A stretch of DNA of 64,000 bases from Cellulosilyticum sp. I15G10I2 (GCF_900095725.1 NZ_FMMP01000010.1:1-64000); one strand, 5' to 3'. Counted from the first letter of the stretch, positions 50,598-60,729 are shown. The notes: a model not told the origin generated them from the sequence alone. Program-made: numbers and translations.

Positions 50598-53045
50598 ATG
50601 GAGATGAAATTTACATCACAAGCCCAAGCGGCTATTGAATATGCGGAACAAATTATGATGGAGTTTAAACATGGCTATTTAGGGACAGAGCATTTACTAG
50701 TAGGTCTTATTCATGCAAAGGAGTCAGTGGCTAAAAAAGCACTGGAAGAATACGGCGTTAATGAAGAGGATTTGCTAGACAGAATTAAAGAGGTAATAGG
50801 TATGGGCACAACGACACTCGTTACGCCAAAAGACTTTACCCCTAGAGTTAAAAGGATTTTTGAAGTGAGTTCTCAGCTCGCAAAGCAACTAGGAACGGAA
50901 GGGATAGGCACAGAACATCTTCTTATTTCTGTTTTAAAGGAAAAAACCTGCGTAGCTGTCAAGTTGCTAGAGTCATTGGGTGTTAACACTAACAAACTTC
51001 TCACCGCTCTCGGAGATATGCTCACTGGCGGTAGTCAAAAAACAGATGTGAGTTTTGCTACTTCAAAACAAGACAGCAAACCAGGAAAGTCAACCACACC
51101 TACACTTGATAAATATAGCAGGGATCTTACACAACTTGCCAGAGAAGAAAAATTTGATCCTATTATTGGCCGAGAGGCAGAAATAGAAAGAGTTGTACAA
51201 ATCCTTTCAAGAAGGACTAAAAATAACCCATGCCTTGTTGGTGAACCGGGAGTTGGTAAAACAGCTGTAGTCGAAGGACTCGCTCAAAAAATAGTTGGAG
51301 GAACTATTCCTGAATTACTTAAGGATAGGAGAGTTGTGTCTTTAGATCTATCTTCTATGATTTCTGGGACTAAATATAGAGGAGAATTTGAAGAACGTAT
51401 CAATAAAGTTTTAGAGGAAGTAAGACTAGCTGGAGATGTAATTTTATTTATTGATGAGCTGCATACTATTATTGGAGCAGGCGCAGCAGAAGGTGCAATG
51501 GATGCTTCAAATATCTTAAAGCCTTCTTTAGCAAGAGGAGAGATACAGCTTGTAGGCGCTACTACTTTAGATGAATATAGAAAGCATATCGAAAAGGATG
51601 CGGCACTTGAACGACGTTTTCAACCTGTTCAAGTAGAAGAACCCACAGAAGAAGAGACAATAGAGATTCTAAAAGGCATTAAAGATAAGTATGAAGTACA
51701 TCATCAAGTTCAAATTACAAGTGAGGCTATTTCAGCAGCAGTTAAACTGTCCAGCAGATATATAGCAGATCGCTATCTGCCTGATAAAGCAATAGATCTT
51801 TTAGATGAAGCAGCATCCAAGGTAAGACTAAGAGCCTATACTTCTCCAACGAATATTAAAGAATTAGAAGAAGAGCTTGCCAAATTTAGCAGACAAAAAG
51901 AAGAAGCTATTATAAACGAAGAGTATGAAAAGGCTGGACAAATTAAGCAGAAAGAAAATCAAGTTAAAGAAAAAATAGCCAATGCAAAAGTTGAATGGGA
52001 AGCTAAACATACTAAAAACACTCAGATTGTATCAGAAGATGAAATTGCAGATGTAGTAAGCAGCTGGACACATATTCCAGTAAGACGTCTTGCGGAAGAA
52101 GAATTTGAAAGACTCCAAAGTATGGAAAAGATTCTGCATGAAAGAGTAGTGGGGCAAGATGAAGCGATCACTGCTGTTTCAAAAGCAGTAAGAAGAGGTC
52201 GTGTAGGACTTAAAGATCCAAATAGACCCATAGGCTCTTTCTTGTTCCTTGGACCGACTGGAGTAGGTAAAACTGAGCTTACTAAGGCATTGGCAGAAGC
52301 GATTTTTGGTGATGAAAATGCAATGATTCGTATTGATATGTCAGAGTATATGGAAAAACATACAGTGTCTAAACTTATTGGATCGCCACCAGGATACGTA
52401 GGCTATGATGAAGGCGGGCAGCTTACTGAAAAAGTAAGAAGAAAGCCTTATTCAGTTGTACTCTTTGATGAGATAGAAAAAGCTCATCCTGATGTTTTTA
52501 ATATACTGCTTCAAATCCTTGATGATGGACATATTACCGACTCAAGAGGAAGAAGAATCAATTTTAAAAATACAATTATTATTATGACTTCTAATATTGG
52601 CGCAAGAAATATTATTGAACCTAAAAAACTTGGATTTATATCTTACGAAGATGCAGCTAAGTCATACGAGGATATGAAAAAAAATGTTGTCGAAGAAGTA
52701 AAGCGTATCTTCAGACCAGAATTTTTAAATCGTATCGATGAAATGATCGTATTCCACCCATTAAGTACAGAGCATATCAGAAATATTGCAGATGTAATGA
52801 TTAATAAATTATTACAAAGAATTAGTAAAAATATAGGTATAGAAATAGAACTTAGTAAAGAGACTTTAGATTTTCTTGCAGCTAAGGGCTATAATCAAGC
52901 TTATGGCGCAAGACCTTTAAGAAGAACCATACAAACCTATATAGAAGACAGATTATCAGATGAAATTTTAGATGGGAAGATTAAGGAAGGCGACAAAGTT
53001 ATTGTAAATGTAGAAAATGAAATATGTACCTTTATTAAACAATAA
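50598..53045 (+). CDS. clpC: ClpC AAA+ unfoldase
   Basis: An 815-residue Clp ATPase. Two N-domain repeats (about 1-145) bind McsB-marked proteins; AAA1 has GEPGVGKTAVVEGLA; a UVR-type middle segment (about 425-460, EEAIINEEYEKAGQIKQKE) follows; AAA2 has GPTGVGKTELTKALAE and the SEYMEKHTVSKLIGSPPGYVGY block; the tail lies at about 730-815. It feeds substrates to ClpP. Its operon starts without ctsR in this window. Confidence 0.96.
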   Translation: MEMKFTSQAQAAIEYAEQIMMEFKHGYLGTEHLLVGLIHAKESVAKKALEEYGVNEEDLLDRIKEVIGMGTTTLVTPKDFTPRVKRIFEVSSQLAKQLGTEGIGTEHLLISVLKEKTCVAVKLLESLGVNTNKLLTALGDMLTGGSQKTDVSFATSKQDSKPGKSTTPTLDKYSRDLTQLAREEKFDPIIGREAEIERVVQILSRRTKNNPCLVGEPGVGKTAVVEGLAQKIVGGTIPELLKDRRVVSLDLSSMISGTKYRGEFEERINKVLEEVRLAGDVILFIDELHTIIGAGAAEGAMDASNILKPSLARGEIQLVGATTLDEYRKHIEKDAALERRFQPVQVEEPTEEETIEILKGIKDKYEVHHQVQITSEAISAAVKLSSRYIADRYLPDKAIDLLDEAASKVRLRAYTSPTNIKELEEELAKFSRQKEEAIINEEYEKAGQIKQKENQVKEKIANAKVEWEAKHTKNTQIVSEDEIADVVSSWTHIPVRRLAEEEFERLQSMEKILHERVVGQDEAITAVSKAVRRGRVGLKDPNRPIGSFLFLGPTGVGKTELTKALAEAIFGDENAMIRIDMSEYMEKHTVSKLIGSPPGYVGYDEGGQLTEKVRRKPYSVVLFDEIEKAHPDVFNILLQILDDGHITDSRGRRINFKNTIIIMTSNIGARNIIEPKKLGFISYEDAAKSYEDMKKNVVEEVKRIFRPEFLNRIDEMIVFHPLSTEHIRNIADVMINKLLQRISKNIGIEIELSKETLDFLAAKGYNQAYGARPLRRTIQTYIEDRLSDEILDGKIKEGDKVIVNVENEICTFIKQ

Positions 53046-53144
53046 GATTACCATATACTTTTTAATCTAAATCATGTATAATAAGAATAAGCTTCAAAAA
53101 GATAAAGAGATTAATAAAGTAATAAAACATTGGAGGATTTAGCA

Positions 53145-53555
53145 ATGGCTGTTGTTAATGAAATTATAAGAGTGGAAAACGATGGAGCTCTTAGCTTTGG
53201 TAATTATGAGCTTCCAGAAAAAACAAAAGTAATAGACTTCGAAGTAGATGGCAGATTATATAAAGCAAAAACTTTTTGTGAGGTAACAAAACTCAAAAGA
53301 GATGGCGCTTTAGTTTATGAATCCATTCCAGGAACAGCTGTTCATAACTTTAAGATAACTGATAAAGAAATAAGTTTCTTAGTAGAAGGCAGTGGCAGTT
53401 CACAAGTTACTTTAGAACTTGAATCTAATACAGAGTATAAGTTAGTCATCAGTGATGTTATTGTAGGCAATATCAAGTCAACACTTTCTGGGAAAGTTAA
53501 TTTCTCAGTAGATTGTACAAAAGAGGCACAGACAATCGTGCTTAAGAAGATTTAA
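53145..53555 (+). CDS. Endosialin-like small protein
   Basis: A 136-residue beta-rich protein (MAVVNEIIRVENDGALSFGNYELPEKTKVIDFEVDGRLYKAK). The double-Gly/Asn repeats and length match clostridial proteins loosely annotated as endosialidase-related; no enzymatic motif is visible, and the annotation may be misleading. Soluble, without signal peptide. ATG follows GGAGGA. Confidence 0.6.
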   Translation: MAVVNEIIRVENDGALSFGNYELPEKTKVIDFEVDGRLYKAKTFCEVTKLKRDGALVYESIPGTAVHNFKITDKEISFLVEGSGSSQVTLELESNTEYKLVISDVIVGNIKSTLSGKVNFSVDCTKEAQTIVLKKI

Positions 53556-53568
53556 TATAATTATTAAA

Positions 53569-53606
53569 AAAGTAGGTATAACTTTTAGTTATACCTACTT
53601 TTTTAA
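53569..53606 (+). terminator. Terminator after the endosialin-like gene
   Basis: AAGTAGGTATAACT and AGTTATACCTACTT form a perfect stem with A- and T-runs, likely bidirectional. Confidence 0.85.
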
Positions 53607-53633
53607 TGTACACCCAACACAGGCGTACACTAA

Positions 53634-54782
53634 TTAGAATTTACACACATTGCATTCATGCAGTGATTCAGGATTTAGATTATACGGGCCTTCATAGCCT
53701 GTATCTCCAAGCATATATGCTACTAATGCGATAGATAAAGGATAGAACCATGAGCCTAACATGATATGAGTTCTTGCTGGATCTTCATCTCGTAATTCTG
53801 CGCGGGCTTGATCCTCGCCATCTACCCATAAAAAATGAGGTCTTGGCTTCCAATCAGATGGCTTACTGTCTTTTCTATGCAGAAGCCATCCTACGCCATT
53901 AAAGTCTTCATGAGTAAGTGCATGCTTTAAATATTTTCTAGCAGCTTCTTTTAAATCTTCCTTTCTATAGTCAGTCAGTTGGGCAAGGTTTATCATCATA
54001 TAGGCCCCATCAAAATCAGGACAGTCTGAGCCACCTGGCCAGAACGATCCATCAGGCAGTTGACAAGCTAGGGTAGAGTCAACATTTCTCTCAAGTGCTC
54101 TTAAGGGCCACCCTTGAGCAAAATAGATAGGCGTTATGTGGATGGTGCCAAACTGAGCATTTAAAAGATCAGATCCCAATTGTGTTCCCCAGTATCCTGT
54201 ATTTGCGTCTAATAGCTCCTCAAGTGCAGGATACATACCTTCCTTCATAATTTTATCCACTTCTGAAACGCCAAACCAGTCACGCATTGCAAAAAGTATT
54301 GTAGCGATAGCACACACCTGGTTTCCAGCAGCCCAAGAATTACTCCAATCATAGCTTTTAACCCAGTCGTATAAAACCTGTGCATTCAGTGCAGACTCCA
54401 TAAATTTAAAAGGACGTTTAGGTTTTCTCTTGAGTATGCGTAGTGCCCATATCATACCACGTGTATTATGTAGCACTGGGTCAAGCTCTCTTAAAGTCCT
54501 CACCTTTTTAAAATCACTAGGGTTATTTGAGAAATATCCCTGCTCACATTGTTTTTCTAGAAAAAAGGATGCCCATTGATCTAAGTCCTCTTCCGAGTAT
54601 TTGTCAAGTTCACCAAACATATCAAGAATGTGAAGCGCATGGTAGGAGCCATAAAGGCTGGGGGAATTTTCGCCTTTTTCCTTCATATATACTCCGGGCG
54701 TATCTCCCAACTTCATAGTATTTACGTAATTTAATGATGTTCTTTTGACTCTAAGATAGCCCTCAGTTTTTTTTGCTTTCAT
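53634..54782 (-). CDS. Alpha/alpha-toroid protein of unknown function
   Basis: A 382-residue cytoplasmic protein. Helical pairs with motifs such as SWAAGNQVCAIATILFAM, CQLPDGSFWPGGSD and WGTQLGSDLLNAQFG point to an alpha/alpha (toroid) barrel as in prenyltransferase/squalene cyclase-like or six-hairpin glycosidase-type folds. No catalytic set is certain. It is divergent from an AraC regulator, so it is probably its target and may act on the saccharide handled by the locus. RBS GGAGG on the minus strand. Confidence 0.45.
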   Translation of the reverse strand: MKAKKTEGYLRVKRTSLNYVNTMKLGDTPGVYMKEKGENSPSLYGSYHALHILDMFGELDKYSEEDLDQWASFFLEKQCEQGYFSNNPSDFKKVRTLRELDPVLHNTRGMIWALRILKRKPKRPFKFMESALNAQVLYDWVKSYDWSNSWAAGNQVCAIATILFAMRDWFGVSEVDKIMKEGMYPALEELLDANTGYWGTQLGSDLLNAQFGTIHITPIYFAQGWPLRALERNVDSTLACQLPDGSFWPGGSDCPDFDGAYMMINLAQLTDYRKEDLKEAARKYLKHALTHEDFNGVGWLLHRKDSKPSDWKPRPHFLWVDGEDQARAELRDEDPARTHIMLGSWFYPLSIALVAYMLGDTGYEGPYNLNPESLHECNVCKF

Positions 54783-55004
54783 TTGATATACCTCCTGTAA
54801 TAAAACATTTATTTGATTTTTTTATGTTTAACATATCTTAATAATAGCTTTAATAAATGAGGATGTACATTAACAAAAGCCTGTTTTTTTATATAATTTC
54901 CTTAAAGGTTAGTAACTTGTAGGGTAGACATCAATATTGGAGTCTTATATAATAAGTACTATAAATTTATGAGCCTTGAGGCGCTGAGAGGGACGGGATA
55001 AACT
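54783..55004. promoter_or_regulatory. Divergent promoter region of the toroid gene and araC
   Basis: A 222-base AT-rich gap with no gene. It must hold the start sites for both directions; I see no unambiguous -35/-10 pair and no strong direct repeat for the AraC protein. Confidence 0.35.
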
Positions 55005-55811
55005 ATGCAACAAAGTCAAAATGAATACTGTGACCTTATAGTAAGCGATATCAGACATGTTATTGAAAGAGGACCTAACCCCAACTGGCACTTTAAAAAT
55101 ATCTCGCACCCTGATCACTATGTTCTTGCTCTTACAATTAAAGGAGAATGTTTGTATCGCTTTAACGATATGCAGTACTGTTTGCAAACAGGAGATATTA
55201 TTTTCTTTCAAAAGGCTCAGATGCATAGTGTTCAGAGTAACCACGAAAAGCCCTGGTCTTTCATTTCTACTACTTTCGATATTGTATTTAAAAATGAATA
55301 TTCAAAAAATATGATTAATGGACTTGATAACATCTTAAGAAGTAGTGACTTTGCACAAATGTCAGTACTTTTCAAAGAACTAGATCATATCTGGTCGGGA
55401 ATGAATGCGTACTATTTGTTGAAATGTCGGAGTATCATTATGGAGATATTATATATCATATTAAGTCAAAAGACCCAACAGGGCCATTCTACACCACACG
55501 CACATACAATAAATGATATCTGTGATATGATCCTAAAAAACTATTCTAAAAATTATTCCGTAGAAGAATTGGCACAAGCAGCGGATTTAAGTTATTCCCA
55601 CTTTAGTATGATTTTCAAAGATATTACAGGGTTTGGAGTGACTCAATATCAAAATCAGGTAAAAATAAACAAAGCTAAAAATCTGCTACTAAGTGGTGAG
55701 TGTAATGTGACTGAAGTAGCAGAACAGGTAGGCTTTAATAATATATTCTACTTTAGTCACTTATTTAAGAAGTTTACAGGAGTAAGTCCATCGGAGTATT
55801 TAAAAAGATAA
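55005..55811 (+). CDS. AraC-family regulator
   Basis: A 268-residue regulator. A cupin-like sensor part (about 1-150, with HYVLALTIKGECLYRFND and FFQKAQMHSVQSN) precedes two HTH motifs (about 165-268: YSVEELAQAADLSYSHFSMIFKDITGFGVTQYQ and CNVTEVAEQVGFNNIFYFSHLFKKFTGVSPSEYL). It probably senses a sugar and turns on the divergent or downstream genes. ATG preceded by GGGACGGGA, weaker than neighbours. Confidence 0.88.
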   Translation: MQQSQNEYCDLIVSDIRHVIERGPNPNWHFKNISHPDHYVLALTIKGECLYRFNDMQYCLQTGDIIFFQKAQMHSVQSNHEKPWSFISTTFDIVFKNEYSKNMINGLDNILRSSDFAQMSVLFKELDHIWSGMNAYYLLKCRSIIMEILYIILSQKTQQGHSTPHAHTINDICDMILKNYSKNYSVEELAQAADLSYSHFSMIFKDITGFGVTQYQNQVKINKAKNLLLSGECNVTEVAEQVGFNNIFYFSHLFKKFTGVSPSEYLKR

Positions 55812-55877
55812 TACGCATAATGATTATCGAAGAAAAGATTTGATTGGAATTATATGTCATGAAAGGGGTTACTCTAT

Positions 55878-57350
55878 ATGAACAAAAAAATAAAGTCCAC
55901 CAGGAGCTTTATCATGCTATGGCTTTTAATGCTGACCTTGTTTGCTGGGTCTGTTCTGGTTGGAGCTATTCAAGAAAATAGAATTATCAAAGAGTATGAC
56001 GCCTTTGTTGAGCAAGGTGTGGAGTTGTCACAGTTACCCTTTGTTATACAAATCCTAGATATTGAGCTTGAAAATTATATTATTTTCAATCGGGAAGGAG
56101 CCTTTGAAAAATATCAAAGTCATGCGCAGATATTAGAGGATACACTTAAAAAATTTGACGGTGTTTCTGGAAGTGACGAGTACAGATTTTATCTTCGAAC
56201 ATTATCCAACATGTATCGGAATATTGATTCTTTTGCGCAAGGCGAAAATAATGCAAACATATTTAACACTTTTTATAACCCGCAAATGGGTATAAAGACC
56301 CAGACTAAATTTTTAATATTACAGGCGGAAAAACTCGCACTCTCTTACTTAAAATATAGTAGTTTGCATTACAGGGACGTTCTTATACGTTATAGAGAAA
56401 TTGTTATGGTAAGAAATGGTATCTTGCTTATAGCATTTGTACTCATTAGTATATGGATTTTAAGACGTGGTGGAGATATGCTCTTGGACATGGAAAATGT
56501 GTCGAAAAATGCTCTCATACTTGCTGAAGGTAATTGGGACGTGGCAGATATAGATGAAAGTCGGTTTTATGAAATAAATAACATCATATTAGCCTTTAAT
56601 ATGATGAAGTTAAATATAAAAAACTATATAGAGAAACTAGCGGAAAAAGCTGAAATTGAAAGAAATTACTTCTTAGAAAAGCTTCATAACGCAGAAAAAG
56701 ATAAAACGATAAAAGAAACAAAGTTGTTGGCACTTCAAATGGAGATTAACCCTCATTTTTTATTTAATACATTAAACACCATTGGTCGAACAGCTTTACT
56801 TGAAGATACAGAATCTACAATCAAACTTGTTGAGTCGGTTTCTAATATCATGAGGTATAGTATGCGTAGTGAAGCACACACAGCAAATTTATCAGAGGAA
56901 CTGGATGCACTTGAATCCTATTTGAGTATTCAACGTTTGAGATTCAAGAATAAACTGGTGTTTAATCTAGAAGTAGACTCAAGCATAAAACTTGAATCGG
57001 TCTTAATACCACCTTTGATACTGCAGCCAATCGTCGAGAATGCAATCATACATGGCATGTCAAGTGTTACAAAAGGTGGTGTTATTGGAATTTTGATTTC
57101 CAAGAAGATTGATTCTGTTATGATTTGTATCAAAGACAATGGTAAAGGTATTGAAAAAGCCTTATTGGATACAATCAATAGAGGTGAATCAATCCAGATA
57201 AGACAAGAAGAAAAAAGCATTGGCGTAGAAAATGTTAAATTGCGTATGCATCATTACTATGGAGAAGATGGCCTAGTCACCTACAATAGTGTAAGGGATG
57301 AAGGTACAACAGTTTTGATAAGGATTCCAATGAAAGGAAGTGTTTCTTAA
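55878..57350 (+). CDS. Sensor histidine kinase, YesM type
   Basis: A 490-residue membrane kinase. Two membrane helices (about 10-28 and 173-193) enclose an outside helical sensor part; a HAMP-like segment follows, then the histidine box MEINPHFLFNTLNTIGRTALL, where His is phosphorylated, and an ATP-binding domain with NAIIHGM and DNGKGI. It is LytS/YesM family, typically sensing sugars or wall breakdown products. It overlaps the regulator gene by one base (a shared A). Confidence 0.9.
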   Translation: MNKKIKSTRSFIMLWLLMLTLFAGSVLVGAIQENRIIKEYDAFVEQGVELSQLPFVIQILDIELENYIIFNREGAFEKYQSHAQILEDTLKKFDGVSGSDEYRFYLRTLSNMYRNIDSFAQGENNANIFNTFYNPQMGIKTQTKFLILQAEKLALSYLKYSSLHYRDVLIRYREIVMVRNGILLIAFVLISIWILRRGGDMLLDMENVSKNALILAEGNWDVADIDESRFYEINNIILAFNMMKLNIKNYIEKLAEKAEIERNYFLEKLHNAEKDKTIKETKLLALQMEINPHFLFNTLNTIGRTALLEDTESTIKLVESVSNIMRYSMRSEAHTANLSEELDALESYLSIQRLRFKNKLVFNLEVDSSIKLESVLIPPLILQPIVENAIIHGMSSVTKGGVIGILISKKIDSVMICIKDNGKGIEKALLDTINRGESIQIRQEEKSIGVENVKLRMHHYYGEDGLVTYNSVRDEGTTVLIRIPMKGSVS

Positions 57351-58864
57351 TGAAAATTGGAATTGTAGAAGATGAATATTTTGAAAGAGAGGCTATAAAA
57401 TTACTGATCAGTAGGTCGGAAATACCGGCAGAAGTAATTTACGAAATAGATAATGGTGCAGATGCGGTACTATTGTTTAGAAAGCACCGGCCTGATTTGA
57501 TTTTCATTGACATAGAAATGCCAGTGTTATCTGGTTTGGATGCGGCGAAAAAAATTCGTGAAATAGATCAGAACGTAGAAATCGTCATATTGACAGCATA
57601 CAATGAGTTTGCATATGCTCAGCAAGCCATTAAGATAAATGTAATGGATTATCTTTTAAAACCCTATAACTCGGAAAAACTATACGAAATCATCAGGAGA
57701 GTGGATGAAAAACTTGTAGCAAAAAATAAAGATAGTATTAATGAGAACGCTAAGAAAAAGAAAATGCTTGAAATTGATAAGTATTTAAAAAAAGAAATAC
57801 TCTACTATATGATATCGGGGCGATTTTTTGATAAGTGGTCCTATGAACTATATAATGATTTTTTTTCAATAGGCAAAAAAGTGCTTAGATGTGTGCTGTA
57901 TAGAATTAGTAAAAACTTACTGATTGAAGAGCATCAAATACAGGCAATTCAAATGGAGATGGAGCGTGCTTTTCCTGGTATCGTGTGTAGTGTTTTAGAG
58001 AGAGATATTGTAGGTATTCGAGTCGAAGAGCGTTCTGAAAGATATAAAAACTATGAGATTCCTGAGGGGGTTGTATCTTTGTTACCAGGTGTTAACGTTC
58101 AAGATGTACAGATGAGCAGTGAAAGTACAGAGGATATAAATGGATTACCTTTTGTTTACCAACGACTTAAAGAGAAAGTCAATACAGTAGAAATTGAACA
58201 AGGCCTCAAGAGTAAGAAAGTTATGGAAATCTATATACTTGAGAATAATTTATATGAACAGATATTAGGTGGAGATAGAGAGAAAACACACCAAATAATC
58301 ATGGATTTATCCAGAATGGTTAACAGTACCAATAAAGGGGAATTAATCAAAAATAAGGCTTACTTCAGTTATTTATGGAGAGGTATTGATCGCTATATAT
58401 TTCAGATTACAGGACGTCGTAAGAGTACTATAGAGAAAAATGCTATTGATTTTAGACTAGAGAAAGCCGAAACTATGGATGAGCTGGTTGGTATTATTGA
58501 ACAATTCATTCTCCTATATTCTAAAGAATTTGAAGCGGATGGAGGAAATGTGGTTTCGAGGGTTGTTGAACAAGCAAAGGAATATATCAAGACGAATTTG
58601 GACAAAGAGCTCTCGCTAGAGAATATAGCAGAGGCATTAGGGTATTCAAGTTTTCATTTTAGTAAAACTTTTAAGAAAGTAGAAGGCGTTAATTTTAAGG
58701 AGTATGTCATCAAGGTCAGGATGGAAAAAGCAAAATTGTTGTTTATACAAGGTGGTAATAACGTCTCTGAAGTTTCAAAGATGGTAGGGTATCATAATAC
58801 CAATTACTTCAGTAAGGTTTTTCATAAGTATTTTGGGATTTTACCAAAAGATTTTAAAAAATAG
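57350..58864 (+). CDS. Response regulator, YesN type with AraC output
   Basis: A 504-residue regulator. A receiver domain (about 1-120) holds Asp54 (DLIFIDIEMP), acidic pair ED7-8 and Lys at DYLLKPY; a middle region (about 130-390) of unassigned sensor fold; a C-terminal AraC HTH pair (about 400-504: YSSFHFSKTFKKVEG, and NNVSEVSKMVGYHNTNYFSKVFHKYFGILPKDF). Partner of the kinase upstream; the likely target is the TRAP operon immediately downstream. Confidence 0.92.
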   Translation: MKIGIVEDEYFEREAIKLLISRSEIPAEVIYEIDNGADAVLLFRKHRPDLIFIDIEMPVLSGLDAAKKIREIDQNVEIVILTAYNEFAYAQQAIKINVMDYLLKPYNSEKLYEIIRRVDEKLVAKNKDSINENAKKKKMLEIDKYLKKEILYYMISGRFFDKWSYELYNDFFSIGKKVLRCVLYRISKNLLIEEHQIQAIQMEMERAFPGIVCSVLERDIVGIRVEERSERYKNYEIPEGVVSLLPGVNVQDVQMSSESTEDINGLPFVYQRLKEKVNTVEIEQGLKSKKVMEIYILENNLYEQILGGDREKTHQIIMDLSRMVNSTNKGELIKNKAYFSYLWRGIDRYIFQITGRRKSTIEKNAIDFRLEKAETMDELVGIIEQFILLYSKEFEADGGNVVSRVVEQAKEYIKTNLDKELSLENIAEALGYSSFHFSKTFKKVEGVNFKEYVIKVRMEKAKLLFIQGGNNVSEVSKMVGYHNTNYFSKVFHKYFGILPKDFKK

Positions 58865-58868
58865 AATT

Positions 58869-58920
58869 GAAATGAGGCGTGTTTTGTGCAATATGCACTT
58901 AATCATGCCTCTTATTTTGT
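58869..58920 (+). terminator. Terminator between the regulator and the TRAP genes
   Basis: TGAGGCGTG and CATGCCTC form the outer stem, TGTGCA-AT-TGCAC inside, then TTATTTTGTG. The TRAP genes thus start a new transcript. Confidence 0.6.
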
Positions 58921-59045
58921 GATGTTGTTGTGAATATAACAATAAATTTTCTTAAATGACAAGTTATTTGCGTATACATTAAACTATTGAAATGCTATTA
59001 TTTATCTATGGAACCACACAATAAACAAAAAAATGGAGGAACGAT
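58921..59045 (+). promoter_or_regulatory. Leader/promoter region of the TRAP operon
   Basis: AT-rich, no gene. No good sigma-A pair can be set with confidence, which fits a promoter that depends on the YesN-type regulator encoded just before. The ATG has GGAGGA upstream (59036-59041). Confidence 0.3.
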
Positions 59046-60143
59046 ATGAAATCTAATTTTAGAAAACTAATTCAAATTATTGCAATGATGATGATTGGTA
59101 TTATGACATTAACGGCATGTGCAACTAGTGAAAAACCTAGTAATAAGAATGCCACTACGACTGTAGAAAAGGAAGCACCTGCCGAGGCACCTAAGGAGGT
59201 AGTTGAAGCACCAGCTTTTGAATTTGAAAAAGTAACTTTGCGCTTTGGATCTACAAGTGCTGAAGGAAGTATTATCGTAGAAACCATGAATGACTTTTCA
59301 AAAAGAGTAGCAGAGAAAACTTCTGGCAATGTTACCGTTGAGGTTTTTCCAGCATCACAACTTGGAGGCGTTAAGGAAATGACTCAATCTCTCCAAGTAG
59401 GTGCACTTGATATGAGTATGACTCAACCAGCCAGCTTGGTGGATATGGGCATTAAAGAAATGAGTGTAATTGTACTACCCTATATTTTTAGAGATTTTGA
59501 ACATCGTTGGAATGTGTTAGAAAGTGAAATTGGAGATAGTCTCTTGGAAAAAGTAGATGGTGGGAATGTAAAATTAAAAGGTTTTGGATATTTCAAGGAT
59601 GGCGCTAGAAACTTCTTTACTGCAAAAAATAAACCTATTAGAAAACTGGAAGATATTGCAGGCATGAAGCTTCGTGTACAGCCTTATGAAATGGATAGTG
59701 ATATGACAGTAGCGTTGGGAGCAAGCCCTACACCAACAGCTTTTGCAGAACTTTATTCAGCGATACAATCAGGTGTAGTGGACGGTGCAGAGCAACCAAC
59801 AGCAGGATACTATAACGGGAAGTTCTATGAAGTTACCAAATACTTTACATTAGACGAACATACCTACAATACATTGGTGGTTCTGTTTTCAGAGTTGAGT
59901 TGGAATAAACTTCAACCTGAAGTTCAAGAGGTCCTAGCTGAGAGTTGGACAGAAGCAACAGAAACAACTAAAAGTAAGATTATAGAAACAGAAGAAGAGA
60001 TGCTTACTAAATTAGAGGCAGAAGGTGTGGAAGTTATTCGTTTAACAGATAGAGATAAATGGGTTGAAGCAATGAAACCAGTTTATGATAAACATGGTGT
60101 TGGTTTTGAAGAACTGATTGCAAAAATACAAGAAATGAAATAA
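59046..60143 (+). CDS. TRAP transporter substrate-binding lipoprotein DctP
   Basis: A 365-residue extracytoplasmic solute-binding protein, lipid-anchored at Cys25 (lipobox LTAC). The DctP core shows GVKEMTQSLQVGALDMSM, LRVQPYEM (the Arg that holds the carboxylate of the ligand) and AELYSAIQSGVVDGAEQPTAGY. It serves as the binder for a TRAP importer driven by sodium or proton gradients. Uronate or other acidic sugars are plausible given neighbours. Its leader has a Pro/Glu-rich linker (34-56). Confidence 0.92.
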   Translation: MKSNFRKLIQIIAMMMIGIMTLTACATSEKPSNKNATTTVEKEAPAEAPKEVVEAPAFEFEKVTLRFGSTSAEGSIIVETMNDFSKRVAEKTSGNVTVEVFPASQLGGVKEMTQSLQVGALDMSMTQPASLVDMGIKEMSVIVLPYIFRDFEHRWNVLESEIGDSLLEKVDGGNVKLKGFGYFKDGARNFFTAKNKPIRKLEDIAGMKLRVQPYEMDSDMTVALGASPTPTAFAELYSAIQSGVVDGAEQPTAGYYNGKFYEVTKYFTLDEHTYNTLVVLFSELSWNKLQPEVQEVLAESWTEATETTKSKIIETEEEMLTKLEAEGVEVIRLTDRDKWVEAMKPVYDKHGVGFEELIAKIQEMK

Positions 60144-60155
60144 AGCAATAGAGTC

Positions 60156-60200
60156 AGGATGGGACCTACCTATGCAAAAATTAGGCCTCATCCTATTTTA
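60156..60200 (+). terminator. Hairpin between dctP and dctQ
   Basis: AGGATGGGACCTA and TAGGCCTCATCCT pair and are followed by ATTTTATATTT. Probably a partial terminator giving more DctP than permease. Confidence 0.55.
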
Positions 60201-60222
60201 TATTTATTAAGGAGGAATAACA

Positions 60223-60729
60223 GTGGAAGAAGACATAAAAGAACAAGGAAATATCAGCAAAATAATGGATCGACTAGATGCAATGGTCAATCTATTCTGC
60301 GTAGTTTTTCTAACCCTTCAAGTTGTATCAATTATCATCATGATAATCGGAAGGTATTTTTTCAATTATGTACCCCGTGGCACAGAAGAATTTGCACTCT
60401 TTTGTATGGTGTGGTTCTCATTGCTTAGTATATCCCTTTCGATTCGTGATGACGCTCATATAAAAATGGAGCTTATGGATGTTTTAGTAGCAGCAGACAA
60501 AATTAAGTATTTTCAATACTTATCTGCATTGGTAAACATTATTTTTTCAGTATTTATGATTTCATATGGGGTGGAGTTAGTTAAATTGACTTCCTCTAAT
60601 ATCCTGTCCACATTTAGGATATCTGAAGGGTTTTTGTATTTAGCTATTCCAGTATCTGGTGTTTTTATGATGATAGCTAGTATAGTGTTGATTATTGAAA
60701 ATGTAAGGAGGTCTAGAAATGTCAACTGA
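60223..60729 (+). CDS. TRAP transporter small permease DctQ
   Basis: A 168-residue membrane protein with four helices in the DctQ pattern (about 22-45, 60-80, 98-120, 138-158) and the family motif VPRGTEEFALFCMVWFSLLSISLSIRDDAHIKME. It helps hold the large permease in the membrane. Start is GTG after AGGAGGA. It overlaps dctM by 11 bases. Confidence 0.9.
   Translation: MEEDIKEQGNISKIMDRLDAMVNLFCVVFLTLQVVSIIIMIIGRYFFNYVPRGTEEFALFCMVWFSLLSISLSIRDDAHIKMELMDVLVAADKIKYFQYLSALVNIIFSVFMISYGVELVKLTSSNILSTFRISEGFLYLAIPVSGVFMMIASIVLIIENVRRSRNVN

Noticed and set aside
60159-60428. Open frame overlapping dctQ
   Set aside because: It covers the intergenic hairpin and runs in another frame of a clear DctQ gene.
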